A stretch of DNA of 64,000 bases from Pseudoglutamicibacter albus (GTDB lineage: Bacteria; Actinomycetota; Actinomycetes; Actinomycetales; Micrococcaceae), in NCBI RefSeq assembly GCF_031458175.1, contig NZ_JAVDXX010000001.1:1426001-1490000 (forward strand), written 5' to 3'. How positions within the stretch are numbered: position 1 is the first letter of the stretch; each line of letters starts with the position of its first letter. The translations under genes and the position numbers were made by a program. A model generated the notes under the pieces. The model saw nothing but the letters and a program-made list of their open reading frames with translations, was not told the DNA's origin and did no database searches. This document shows, piece after piece, positions 52,986 through 62,478 of this stretch.

Positions 52986-53345
52986 ATGCTGACTATTACT
53001 TCGCGCCTCGACGTCATGAACCGGCTCGGCCGGGCTATGGCTGACCCGACGCGCTCCCGAATCCTGATGGCCCTACTCGACGGCCCGAGCTACCCAGCCG
53101 TGCTTGCACGCGACCTGGACCTGACCCGCTCGAACGTCTCGAACCATCTGACCTGCCTGCGCGACTGCGGCATCGTCGTCGCCGAGCCAGAGGGCCGCAA
53201 GACTCGGTACGAAATCGCCGATCCGCACCTCGCGGCAGCGCTCGACGCGCTGGTGAACGCGACGTTGGCTGTCGACGAAAACGCCCCGTGCATCGACCCT
53301 GAGTGCTCGGTGCCCGGCTGCGGCGTGAAGGGAGCGGACGCATGA
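52986..53345 (+). CDS. cmtR: CmtR-type ArsR/SmtB repressor (Cd/Pb)
   Basis: Metal-sensing repressor, 119 residues. Winged HTH with MADPTRSRILMALLDGPSYP and LTRSNVSNHLTCLRDCGIVV. Cys57, Cys61 and Cys102 occupy exactly the positions of the Cd2+/Pb2+ ligands in Mycobacterium tuberculosis CmtR. Further Cys in the tail (IDPECSVPGCGVK) are extra. Its stop overlaps the start of the ATPase gene (ATGA). It would repress the operon until Cd2+ or Pb2+ binds. Probably translated from a leaderless transcript. Confidence 0.93.
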   Translation: MLTITSRLDVMNRLGRAMADPTRSRILMALLDGPSYPAVLARDLDLTRSNVSNHLTCLRDCGIVVAEPEGRKTRYEIADPHLAAALDALVNATLAVDENAPCIDPECSVPGCGVKGADA

Positions 53346-55234
53346 GCTCGGTGTGTGGATGCGAACACGAACCCGCCGCGGAGATCGAAGAGCTCGATCG
53401 GCCGTGGTGGAAGGACCCCGAGCTGCTGCTACCGATCTTCTCCGGCGTAGCCCTCTGCATAGGCCTAGCGCTGGACTGGTCCGGGCTGGAGACACCCGCG
53501 ACGATACTGTTCTGGGTCGGCCTGCTGCTGGGCGCATACACGTTCGCACCTGGAGCGATCCGGAACCTTGTCACGAAGCGCAAGCTCGGCATTGGTTTGC
53601 TGATGACGATCAGCGCGGTTGGCGCGGTAATCCTCGGCTTCGTCGGAGAGGCCGCGGCACTGGCGTTCCTATACTCGATCGCCGAGGCACTGGAAGACAA
53701 GGCAATGGACCGGGCCCAGGGCGGACTGCGGGCACTGTTGAAGTTGGTACCGCAGAGCGCGACGGTGCTGCGCGACGGTACGACGGTCGAGGTCGCTGCG
53801 AAGGACCTTGAGGTTGGCGAGCTAATGGTCGTGCGCCCCGGGGAGCGGATCGCCACGGATGGCATCATTCGGTCTGGACGTTCCAGCCTTGACACCTCAG
53901 CGATCACCGGAGAATCCATTCCGGAGGAGGTCGCGCCCGGCGACGAGGTGCCCGCGGGAGCGATCAACTCCGCCGGTGTGCTGGAGGTCGAGACGACCGC
54001 AGCTGGAACGGACAACTCGCTGACCACACTCGTGGACCTGGTCGAGCAGGCGCAGGCGGAAAAGGGCGACCGCGCCCGGATCGCCGACCGGATTGCCCAA
54101 CCCCTCGTGCCCGGAGTGATGATCCTCGCGGTGCTGGTCGGCGTGATCGGCTCGCTGCTCGGCGACCCCGAGACGTGGATCACCCGTGCACTGGTGGTCC
54201 TGGTCGCCGCGTCGCCGTGCGCGCTGGCAATCTCCGTGCCGCTGACGGTCGTGGCCGCGATCGGCGCGGCCAGCCAGTTCGGAGTGGTCATCAAGTCCGG
54301 CGCGGCGTTCGAGCGGCTCGGCGGCATCCGTCACCTGGCGGTGGACAAGACCGGAACCCTCACCCGCAACCAGCCCGAGGTTACCGGCGTGGTCCCGGCA
54401 GACGGATTCAATCGGGCGCAGGTGCTTGCTTTCGCGGCGGCAGTTGAGCAGCAATCAACGCACCCCCTCGCCGCGGCGATCGCGGCGGCGGGGCCCGAAG
54501 CGCCCGCCGCCCAGGACATCAGCGAGGAAGCCGGACATGGCATCGGCGGCACCGTCGAAGGTCGACGGGTGCTGGTGGGCAGCCCCCGGTGGATCGACGC
54601 CGGGCCACTAAAGGCAGACGTTGAGCGCATGGAGTCCTCGGGCCAGACCTGCGTCCTTGTCACCGTCGATGACGCCCTTGCCGGGGCGATCGGGGTCCGC
54701 GACGAGCTGCGGCCCGAGGTGCCCGAGGCCGTGCAGACCCTGCACGCCAACGATGTGGAAGTAAGCATGCTCACCGGTGACAACACTCGCACCGCCCGGG
54801 CGCTGGCTGAAATCGCCGGAATCGACGACGTGCGCGCCGAGCTTCGCCCGGAGGACAAGGCAAGCATCGTCGCCGAACTCTCATCCAAGACGCCGACGGC
54901 GATGATCGGCGACGGCATCAACGACGCGCCGGCACTGGCGGGCGCTACGGTGGGCATCGCGATGGGAGCGTCCGGCTCCGACGCCGCGATCGAGTCCGCT
55001 GACGTCGCCTTCACCGGCCACGACCTCCGGCTGATCCCGCAGGCGCTGCAGCACGCCCGCCGAGGCAGCAGGATCATCAACCAGAACATCGTGCTGTCTC
55101 TGGTCATCATCATCGTGTTGATGCCACTGGCGATCAGTGGTGTGCTGGGCCTGGCCGCCGTCGTGTTGGTACACGAAGTCGCCGAAGTCATCGTGATCTT
55201 GAACGGCCTGCGGGCTGCACGAGCGAAACGCTGA
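53342..55234 (+). CDS. P1B-type heavy-metal ATPase (CadA/CtpG-like), CmtR-linked
   Basis: Cd2+/Pb2+/Zn2+ exporting ATPase, 630 residues. The N-terminus MSSVCGCEHEPAAEIEELDR lacks an HMA domain. TGES (AITGESIPE), SPC (ASPCALAISVPL), DKTGTLTRN, HP (QSTHPLAAAI) and GDGINDAPAL are seen. CmtR controls the ATPase CtpG in M. tuberculosis, so the same pairing is expected here. It is clearly related to the ATPase at 35019-36980 (opposite strand). The DNA is richer in GC than the surrounding chromosome, suggesting recent transfer together with the mer genes. Confidence 0.93.
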   Translation: MSSVCGCEHEPAAEIEELDRPWWKDPELLLPIFSGVALCIGLALDWSGLETPATILFWVGLLLGAYTFAPGAIRNLVTKRKLGIGLLMTISAVGAVILGFVGEAAALAFLYSIAEALEDKAMDRAQGGLRALLKLVPQSATVLRDGTTVEVAAKDLEVGELMVVRPGERIATDGIIRSGRSSLDTSAITGESIPEEVAPGDEVPAGAINSAGVLEVETTAAGTDNSLTTLVDLVEQAQAEKGDRARIADRIAQPLVPGVMILAVLVGVIGSLLGDPETWITRALVVLVAASPCALAISVPLTVVAAIGAASQFGVVIKSGAAFERLGGIRHLAVDKTGTLTRNQPEVTGVVPADGFNRAQVLAFAAAVEQQSTHPLAAAIAAAGPEAPAAQDISEEAGHGIGGTVEGRRVLVGSPRWIDAGPLKADVERMESSGQTCVLVTVDDALAGAIGVRDELRPEVPEAVQTLHANDVEVSMLTGDNTRTARALAEIAGIDDVRAELRPEDKASIVAELSSKTPTAMIGDGINDAPALAGATVGIAMGASGSDAAIESADVAFTGHDLRLIPQALQHARRGSRIINQNIVLSLVIIIVLMPLAISGVLGLAAVVLVHEVAEVIVILNGLRAARAKR

Positions 55235-55584
55235 GGCTGTGACCGGCAAGTCTTATAAGGGTTAAACCACGCGCCGAGCATACACACGTTGGACCAGGCG
55301 AGTCATTCGAGTTCACCACCTGGTCCTTCTCGATGCGTGCAGGCACGGGAACTGTGGGTGAACCTAATAGTTCAACGGCCCGATACCACTTGCAGATTCT
55401 TCACACGAGGTAGCGGAATGGGCCGAGGCCGAACGAAAACCGGAGTTAGAGACAGCGCTCTTCAACCTCCTCCCCCCAATAACGCGAAACGTCATTAACG
55501 CCTCGCGTTAAACGTTGAACTTGAACTCGACCACGTCGCCGTGGATACCAACCTCGCACGACATGCCGTTTTTTGCTTTTCCGG
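55235..55584. other. intergenic stretch holding a ychF 3'-end-like remnant
   Basis: No gene recognised. The only identifiable feature is the ychF-like piece at 55508-55540. The rest may be left-over ends of integrated elements. Confidence 0.5.
55508..55540 (-). repeat. ychF 3'-end-like remnant (putative att)
   Basis: On the minus strand it reads GDVVEFKFNV then TAA, against GDVVEFRFNV then TAG at the real ychF end. Over 33 bases, 26 match (about 79%). Upstream of it the similarity stops, as expected for a short duplicated attachment region. Confidence 0.6.
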
Positions 55585-56073
55585 TCAGTTCTTGACCGCG
55601 GACACCCGACGGATCAGTCGTGCTACCACCTGGCATACTAGGGCAGCGGGCAGGAGCAATGCGACGCCGTTGACCGTGTCACGGAACCGCAGCTCGCACC
55701 CGTCCCGCTGAAGTTCTCGACGCGCCATGAGTGCCCCGGGGAGCATGATCGGCACCGCCGTCGCAACACCGGCGGTGTAACCACGCTGCGCGACTGAACC
55801 GCCGAGGTGAGTCACGACGTGGGCTTCCAGCCCGGCGACGACTGCCCGATAGGTCGCCGACTTACCGGTAGAGCGCACGCCGCGGCCACACGCCGCCGCC
55901 ACCAGCATTCCCATCAGCCCCACGGCGATCCACGATTGCTGCGGCGTGATTCTGAGTTGTTCTATACCAGTTCGATCCGCGAGACGATCGCAGGATGCAG
56001 GAAACGCGAACGCCTCTTCGAGGTCGTGGATTACCCACGCCGCAAAAAACGCAGTCGGCCCCTTCCAACTCAC
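55585..56073 (-). CDS. HXXEE-domain membrane protein
   Basis: Membrane protein of 162 residues with about four helices. It carries the eponymous HDLEEAF motif at residues 16-22 (MSWKGPTAFFAAWVIHDLEE), the mark of the HXXEE family of small integral proteins of unknown function. The His/Glu/Glu might bind metal; this is speculation. It adjoins ychF and ychF-like remnants, so it may be the last cargo gene of the inserted region. Confidence 0.8.
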   Translation of the reverse strand: MSWKGPTAFFAAWVIHDLEEAFAFPASCDRLADRTGIEQLRITPQQSWIAVGLMGMLVAAACGRGVRSTGKSATYRAVVAGLEAHVVTHLGGSVAQRGYTAGVATAVPIMLPGALMARRELQRDGCELRFRDTVNGVALLLPAALVCQVVARLIRRVSAVKN

Positions 56074-56201
56074 AATTCAGCCTTTCCCTCACGAATGCAA
56101 CTACGATGAATCTGCTGGCAGACGCACACGCCCACCAGCATCATTTCACAGCCGACAGAGTGTTTGAGGCCATGCAACCGTGAGGTCCAACCGGAACTCG
56201 A

Positions 56202-57281
56202 CTAAACGTTAAATCTAAATTCGACGACGTCGCCGTCCTGCATAATGTATTCCTTGCCTTCAAGACGCACACGGCCCGCGGCCTTCGCGGCCTGCATCGA
56301 GCCCGCCGCGATCAGGTCGTCGAACGAAACAACCTCGGCACGGATGAACCCGCGCTGGAAATCCGTGTGAATCACGCCGGCCGCCTCAGGCGCGGTAGCA
56401 CCCTGCTTGATCGTCCACGCACGCGTCTCCTTCGGGCCCGCCGTCAAATACGACTGCAAACCAAGCGCCTCATAGCCAGCCTTCGCAAGCTGCTCCAGAC
56501 CAGACTCCTCAATGCCAGCGTCAGCGAGCATCTCCGCCGCATCGTCCTCATCAAGTTCCGCAAGCTCCGCCTCAAACTGGGCGTTCAAGAACACCGAAAC
56601 CGCAGGCGCAACCGACTCCGCAAGCGAAGCCTTCAGCTCCTCGTCCGCAAGCCCATCGTCATCCAGGTTGAACACGTAAATGAACGGCTTAGCGGTCAGC
56701 AACTGCAGTGGCTTCAGCTCGTCCAGATCCACCTCATCGCGGGCAGAGAACAGGGTGCGGCCATCAGAGAGGATCTTCTCGGCCTGCTCAACCGCCTCAA
56801 CGTAGGCCTTGCTGACCTTCTTGTTCGTCAGCTCCTTCTGCAGCCGCGGCAACGCCTTCTCCACAGACTGCAGGTCCGCCAGGGCAAGCTCAGTGGTGAT
56901 GACGTCAATGTCCGATGCCGGATCAACTTCCCCAGCGACGTGGACAACATCGGAATCCTGGAAGCCGCGGGTCACCTGGCAGATCGCGTCCGCCTCACGA
57001 ATGTTCGCGAGGAACTGGTTACCGAGCCCCTCCCCCTCGGACGCACCCTTCACGATGCCAGCGATATCAACGAAAGACACGGTTGCCGGCAGGATCTTCT
57101 CCGAACCGAAAATCTCCGCAAGCTGCGGCAGGCGCGAATCCGGGAGCGGCACCACACCCACGTTCGGTTCGATCGTCGCGAACGGATAGTTCGCCGCCAA
57201 AACATCAGCACGGGTCAAAGCGTTAAACATAGTGGACTTGCCCACATTCGGGAGCCCAACGATTCCAATAGTAAGAGCCAC
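56202..57281 (-). CDS. ychF: YchF (redox-regulated ribosome-binding P-loop ATPase/GTPase)
   Basis: Conserved Obg-family NTPase, 359 residues (usual 363). Seen: ALTIGIVGLPNVGKSTMFNA (Walker A), FVDIAGIVKGASEGEGLGNQ, and the NLDD-type base motif (FNLDDDGL). The TGS-like C-terminus reads KGATAPEAAGVIHTDFQRGF and ends GDVVEFRFNV. I choose the GTG at 57281, which gives the universal VALTIGIVGLPN start; codons upstream in frame lack support. Its 3' end resembles the repeats at 41277, 43565 and 55508 and a further piece (VEFR-like, 56187-56203) just past the stop, so it looks like an integration target. Confidence 0.93.
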   Translation of the reverse strand: MALTIGIVGLPNVGKSTMFNALTRADVLAANYPFATIEPNVGVVPLPDSRLPQLAEIFGSEKILPATVSFVDIAGIVKGASEGEGLGNQFLANIREADAICQVTRGFQDSDVVHVAGEVDPASDIDVITTELALADLQSVEKALPRLQKELTNKKVSKAYVEAVEQAEKILSDGRTLFSARDEVDLDELKPLQLLTAKPFIYVFNLDDDGLADEELKASLAESVAPAVSVFLNAQFEAELAELDEDDAAEMLADAGIEESGLEQLAKAGYEALGLQSYLTAGPKETRAWTIKQGATAPEAAGVIHTDFQRGFIRAEVVSFDDLIAAGSMQAAKAAGRVRLEGKEYIMQDGDVVEFRFNV

Positions 57282-57488
57282 GCCCACCATTCTACGTGGC
57301 GCCGGACAGATAGACGCCGGACGCGTACCGGCGGGTGCGGGCTGCGTTGCGGCGGACAAGCTCCGGCGGCTGCACCTCGGCGAGTGCAGGTTGCGTTCAC
57401 GTTAAAACCCTGTGACCGGCGGGGATACTCGTGTTCCCTAACCATCACGGCCGATTCACTGACCTGTTGCGTTGGTTCTGTAGAGCTT

Positions 57489-57513
57489 GGAGTGTCCCTG
57501 ACCTTGACACTCC
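57489..57513. promoter_or_regulatory. hairpin in the leader of the surface phosphoesterase gene
   Basis: Perfect inverted repeat GGAGTGTC - nine bases - GACACTCC, ending 17 bases before the start codon and next to the ribosome-binding region. Could be an operator or leader stem. Confidence 0.45.
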
Positions 57514-57530
57514 ACCCGAAAGTGAAGGAC

Positions 57531-60500
57531 ATGAAACCTTCGAGGTTCACCTCTCGCCGCAACAGCAACACCAACAAGGTCCTTGCCGCAGCGGTCTTAA
57601 GTTTCTCGCTCGCATCCGCGCCCATCCTCGCGCCGGCCACCGCATCGGCAGCAAGCAGCGCCGCACACACGCTGCGGGCTGATCAGCTCGTCCAGCCAGA
57701 CGCAGATACTGCGCCGCTCACCGTGACCGAACTCGATAGCGGCAACGACAACACCACGACGCGCGACTACCCTTTCGTCGAGCTGACCAACCCCGGCTCT
57801 AAGCCAGTCACGATCGGTAAAGACGGCCTCAACCTCAGCTATATCACCGAAGACACCACAAAGACGGCCAACGATGTTGAGCTTGAGGTCGATGCGCCCG
57901 TCACCATCAAACCTAACGAGAAGGTTGTGCTGTGGCTGACCCCGCAACGCGAGAACGCCTCCGAAGCGGCTGGCGAGGCATCCGCTGAGGCACGCGACGG
58001 CGCCAAGGCCTCCGGCAAGCCACAGGCAACGCAGGAAGACATCGCGGCTTTCAAGAAAGCGTGGAAGCTCAAAGACTCAGCCCGTGTTGAGATCGCGCAC
58101 GGCCTGGAAAGCAAGGTAGAGAAGACGTTCGGCCTTCGCATCTCCGACTCGCAAGGTAAAGAACTCACCCGAGCGTTCACCTCAACAGAAACCGCCGAAC
58201 CGAGCGATGTTGCAGAACCCGGCGAGACCGCAGAGCCGAGCCAGCCAGCAGAGCCGAACGAATCGGCAGCACCAACGGATGCTGAATCCCCAGCTGAGAC
58301 CACGGAACCAACCGAGTCTGCGTCCGAGCAGCCATCCGAGTCCTCTTCCGACGGCCCGTCGGAGTCGCCGTCGGGTTCAGCGTCGCCTTCGGAATCTGCT
58401 GACCCGAGCAAGGAACCTGCCCCGGCGGCAGGTAACCTCGGCAAGCTGCTGATCACGGAGCTCGTCCCGGATTCGACCAACGTTGGTGGCTCGGATGGAT
58501 ACGAGTTCATTGAGATCTACAACCCCACCAACACCGCGATCAACCTGCGCGACTACCAGCTCCACTACCTCTATATCCTCAACGACCTCACCATCACTAA
58601 CTCCGCTGAATGGCCGATGGAACCGCACGATGCGGTGGTTGAGCCGGGTAAAACCGTGGTCGTATGGATCAAAAACGGGCCTAACGACAACCTGAGCGCG
58701 GAAGACTTCGCGAAGCATTACGGGGTCAACCTCGAAGACTTCACCCTGGTTGAGAACAAGTCCGCCGGCATGGCCAACGGAAGCCCCCGCGGTATGGAAC
58801 TGCGCACCCGCACGGGTGAGAAAGTCCACCGCGTCAACTACAACGTGACCGGCGAGAAAGACCCAGCCAAAGACATCGGCATCCACTACGCCGCCAACCC
58901 TGATGATCCGGGTAACGCGAACATCCTCGAAAAGAGCGCGGCAACCCCGGGCTCCATCAAGCCAGAACAAGCTCCCGGCAGCGTCATCGACATCCCGGAA
59001 GATGCTGAAGCCCCGGTCATCAAAGACCAGAGCCCTAAGTCACTGGACCCCAACAAGAACGGTGAACTGAAGTTCAAGATCACCGACAACGTCCAGGTAC
59101 GCCGAGTAGAGCTCACCCTCTCCTCCAACGCCGATCCCGAACCGCAGGTCCACAACGTCACCAACAACGGCGACGGAAACTATACGTTCACCATCCCGAA
59201 AGCAGACCTGCTCGGTAAGCGCTACTTCGAATACACCGTCACCGCAAGCGACGGAACCAACGAAACCACCACCGAAAAGGTGCGTATCCCGCTCGATGGC
59301 GTCAACACGGATCCGATGCGGCTCAACGTCAAAGATGGTGAGTTCGTGCGCGGAACCGTCCCCATCTCGGTGGCATCTGACACCCCGGGCGAAAAACTCG
59401 GGGTCTGCGTCAACGACAAGCCACTCACCGATACCCACGCTTCACTCGAAAAAGCACCGACCTTCGCGTTCGAAACCTCCCAAACTGACACCTTCTTCCG
59501 CAACGGTGTGCTCGTCGACGGCGACGTCCTCCACATCTTCGACGAAGGCACCTACGCCGAATGGGCCACCGTCTCAACCGATGTGCCACTCACCTACGTG
59601 ACCGCCGGAAAACCACTCCAGGTCGACATCGCCGCCGGCACGAAAGCCGCACCAGGCCCAGACCCGAACGAAAACAACGACGACTTCGTGGTCCGCAACG
59701 TCCGGCTCGTCCTCCCCGACGGCCGCACCCTCCGGGCACCAGGTTGGGAGGACCCCACCCAAATCATCCAGATGGGTGACTCTACCGGCAAAGTCGAAGT
59801 CCTCGAAGCGCTCTTCACCATCCCAGAAGACGCCTACAACGCCCAGGCCGCCCAATGGGACTCCACCACCGTGGCCGACGGCGAACACACCGTGTGCGGA
59901 ACCAGTCCCGACGGCACCCGCACCGAACGAACCATCAAAGTCGACAACACAGCCCCCGCCATCACCACATCCGTAAAGGACGGAGAAGAGAAACGCGGCG
60001 GCTTCACCATCGACTTCGACGCAACGGATAAAGGCTCCGGACTCGACACGATCGAAGCCACCCTCAACGGCGAAAAGATCGACAACGGCACCGAACTCTC
60101 CAGCGTGACCATGCCAGCCGGCACCCACACCCTGGAAATCACCGCCAAAGACAAGATCGGCAACGTATCCAAACGGACCCTGACCTTCACCACCCCCGTT
60201 GAACAACCCAACGGAACCATCTCCAACCAAGCCGGCGCCATCCTCAACGTCTGCACCCCAGGCTCACTGACAGCCCGCGTATCTGACCCGAGCGGTGACC
60301 CACTCACCGTGTCCTTCCGCGAAGGCCACACCTCAAGCCTCGAAAACGAGACCCTCACAGCTGTGAGCGGAACCGTCAACAACGCCAACCAAACCGAACG
60401 GAACGGCGACACGCTCACTGCCGGGGGCACCACCACATCGGACACTGAGCTTCCATTCCACGCGTTCACCACCGCGGTACCGGAAGACGCCGGCAAGGAC

Positions 60501-62291
60501 GCCCTCGTACGCGTCGCATGGGAAGGCACAACCGACCCCGGCGCCCGCATCCGCCTGCTCGTGTGGAACACGGCAACCAACGCCTACCAAGAAGTCGATG
60601 TGGCACTCACCGACAAGAAAACCGGCGAAGCCACACTCGAGGCGATGGTGCCGCTAGGTGAACACGCCGTAGACGGCGAAATCCGCGCCGTAGTCCAACA
60701 CTCCGAAGGCTGGGCCGGGCCTAACCTCTCCGGACGCGACAGCGCCGTAGAGCCATACCACCCAGACGACACCCCACGCAGCGAATACGACTTCACCTTC
60801 GCGTGGGAAACCGACACCCAGTACTACAACGAGTCCTTCTACGACCACCAGATCGCCATCCACAACTATCTGCTGGAACGCCGCGAACCGCTCAACCTGC
60901 AGTACCTCTTCCACACCGGCGACATCGTCGATAAAGCCGAGCAACAGTTCCAGTGGGACAACGCCAACAAGGCCTACAAGATGCTCGATGACGCCGGCCT
61001 CCCCTACGGCGTGCTCGCCGGTAACCACGACGTCGGGCACATGAGCAACGACTTCACCGAATACTCCAAGAACTTCGGTGCCCACCGCTTTGCACACAAC
61101 CCGTGGTATGGCGGCTCATACCAGAACAACCGCGGCCACTACGACCTCATCACCGCAGGCGGCCACGACTTCATCATGCTCTACATGGGTTGGGCCCCAG
61201 GCGATGAAGAGATCGCGTGGATGAACGAAGTGCTCAAGGCATACCCTGAACGCACCGCGATCATCAACCTCCACGAATACATGCTCACCACCGGTGGGCT
61301 CGGCCCGATCCCGCAAAGGATCTACGACGAGGTGATCACCCCGAACCCGAACGTCCGCGCCGTGATGAGCGGCCACTACCACGATGCCTACACGCGAGTG
61401 GACCGCTTCGATGACAACGGCGACGGCGAAGCCGAACGCACCGTAACCCAGATGCTGTTCGACTACCAGGCGCTACCCGAAGGCGGCCAAGGCTTCCTAC
61501 GGCTCATGCACTTCGACAACAAGGGCCAGCACGTGAAAGTCCGCACCTTCTCGCCATCGCTGAAGCAATACAACGCCGAAGACGCGACGCTGGAGCCAGA
61601 ACACCAAGAGTTCACGCTCAGCTACGACGCCTTAGGCCTCGAAGCGAGAACCAAGTCCCTCACCACAGCCAAGGCACGCGTGGACGTGCTCACCGCGAAG
61701 GAACTCGGGTCGGTAGAAAACGTCGAATCCGACACCGAAGCCAAGGTTTCCGTTGAAAACCTCAGCGACGGCGACCACACCATCTACGTTCTAACAACCG
61801 ACCCATACGGCGCCAAGCACTACTCCGCGCTGCAACGCGTCACCATCCAAGGCGGCGACTGCGACATCGAGAAACCAGACAACCCAGGCACCGACGTCGA
61901 ACCCGAAAAGCCGGGCGAACCGGGGAAGCCAGGCGAACCGGGGAAGCCGGGTAAACCTGGCGACGATGCGGCGCCGGGCAAGCCAGATGATTCGGGCAAG
62001 TCGGGCACACCCGCTAAGCCAAGCGCACCTGCTAAACCTATTGCGCCGGGTAAGCCGGGCGGGCCAGGCGGTCCGGGTAAGGCACCGGATGGTGACTCCG
62101 CGGGCGCCGGGGCTACGGGTAACGGGGCTACGGGTGCCGGCGATACCAGCCCTCGACAGCACCAACCGAACCGCCCCGCTGTGGCTCTCGCGGCAACCGG
62201 CGCTGATGTCACAGCCCTCGGCCTGGCAGCCGTAGCCCTCACGATGGGCGGCGCAGCCATGGCATGGATGTTGCGGCGACGCACACGCTGA
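57531..62291 (+). CDS. wall-anchored calcineurin-like phosphoesterase with lamin-tail domains
   Basis: Very large exported protein, 1586 residues. Signal peptide (about 1-45, ending ATASAASS); a lamin-tail-like domain (about 60-130, [18 protein letters not shown]); an acidic Pro/Ser/Glu linker (about 215-300); a second lamin-tail domain (about 300-420, [28 protein letters not shown]). Ig-like/beta domains follow, then a metallophosphoesterase domain (about 1080-1330) with [23 protein letters not shown] and GHYHDAYTR as metal ligands. A Lys/Pro/Gly-rich wall-spanning region leads to the sorting signal LAATG (about 1552), a helix and RRRTR. LAxTG is the class E sortase motif of high-GC Gram-positives. 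Probably hydrolyses a phosphate ester outside the cell. The ATG at 57531 has AAGGA immediately upstream (short spacing). Confidence 0.9.
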   Translation: MKPSRFTSRRNSNTNKVLAAAVLSFSLASAPILAPATASAASSAAHTLRADQLVQPDADTAPLTVTELDSGNDNTTTRDYPFVELTNPGSKPVTIGKDGLNLSYITEDTTKTANDVELEVDAPVTIKPNEKVVLWLTPQRENASEAAGEASAEARDGAKASGKPQATQEDIAAFKKAWKLKDSARVEIAHGLESKVEKTFGLRISDSQGKELTRAFTSTETAEPSDVAEPGETAEPSQPAEPNESAAPTDAESPAETTEPTESASEQPSESSSDGPSESPSGSASPSESADPSKEPAPAAGNLGKLLITELVPDSTNVGGSDGYEFIEIYNPTNTAINLRDYQLHYLYILNDLTITNSAEWPMEPHDAVVEPGKTVVVWIKNGPNDNLSAEDFAKHYGVNLEDFTLVENKSAGMANGSPRGMELRTRTGEKVHRVNYNVTGEKDPAKDIGIHYAANPDDPGNANILEKSAATPGSIKPEQAPGSVIDIPEDAEAPVIKDQSPKSLDPNKNGELKFKITDNVQVRRVELTLSSNADPEPQVHNVTNNGDGNYTFTIPKADLLGKRYFEYTVTASDGTNETTTEKVRIPLDGVNTDPMRLNVKDGEFVRGTVPISVASDTPGEKLGVCVNDKPLTDTHASLEKAPTFAFETSQTDTFFRNGVLVDGDVLHIFDEGTYAEWATVSTDVPLTYVTAGKPLQVDIAAGTKAAPGPDPNENNDDFVVRNVRLVLPDGRTLRAPGWEDPTQIIQMGDSTGKVEVLEALFTIPEDAYNAQAAQWDSTTVADGEHTVCGTSPDGTRTERTIKVDNTAPAITTSVKDGEEKRGGFTIDFDATDKGSGLDTIEATLNGEKIDNGTELSSVTMPAGTHTLEITAKDKIGNVSKRTLTFTTPVEQPNGTISNQAGAILNVCTPGSLTARVSDPSGDPLTVSFREGHTSSLENETLTAVSGTVNNANQTERNGDTLTAGGTTTSDTELPFHAFTTAVPEDAGKDALVRVAWEGTTDPGARIRLLVWNTATNAYQEVDVALTDKKTGEATLEAMVPLGEHAVDGEIRAVVQHSEGWAGPNLSGRDSAVEPYHPDDTPRSEYDFTFAWETDTQYYNESFYDHQIAIHNYLLERREPLNLQYLFHTGDIVDKAEQQFQWDNANKAYKMLDDAGLPYGVLAGNHDVGHMSNDFTEYSKNFGAHRFAHNPWYGGSYQNNRGHYDLITAGGHDFIMLYMGWAPGDEEIAWMNEVLKAYPERTAIINLHEYMLTTGGLGPIPQRIYDEVITPNPNVRAVMSGHYHDAYTRVDRFDDNGDGEAERTVTQMLFDYQALPEGGQGFLRLMHFDNKGQHVKVRTFSPSLKQYNAEDATLEPEHQEFTLSYDALGLEARTKSLTTAKARVDVLTAKELGSVENVESDTEAKVSVENLSDGDHTIYVLTTDPYGAKHYSALQRVTIQGGDCDIEKPDNPGTDVEPEKPGEPGKPGEPGKPGKPGDDAAPGKPDDSGKSGTPAKPSAPAKPIAPGKPGGPGGPGKAPDGDSAGAGATGNGATGAGDTSPRQHQPNRPAVALAATGADVTALGLAAVALTMGGAAMAWMLRRRTR

Positions 62292-62359
62292 CCTAGCCAC
62301 ACAAGCTAGGCACAACCAGCCGGCTCCAGCTAGTAGCTAAGGCTGGCTACATAACCGAT

Positions 62360-62393
62360 GCGGTGGTTCCCTCTAAATGGAGGGAACCACCGC
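62360..62393 (+). terminator. terminator-like hairpin after the phosphoesterase gene
   Basis: Perfect 14-bp arms (GCGGTGGTTCCCTC and complement) with a six-base loop, 69 bases after the stop. No clear T-tract follows. Confidence 0.65.
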
Positions 62394-62478
62394 TGCATTG
62401 CAGGAAAGCTCATGCCACGTTTCCGCAAAAACCTGTGCCGCGTTTCAAACTGTCAGGGGGTCTTGAGAAGCTAGAGGC

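Noticed and set aside
57397-57410. TCACGTTAAAACCC as another ychF-like att copy upstream of ychF
   Set aside because: Only CACGTTAAAA matches; it does not continue into the VEF/VDF codons as the other copies do.
56367-57530. Long open frame upstream of the surface phosphoesterase running through antisense ychF
   Set aside because: The first 390 or so codons are the antisense of ychF and Arg-rich; the true protein begins at 57531 with a signal peptide.
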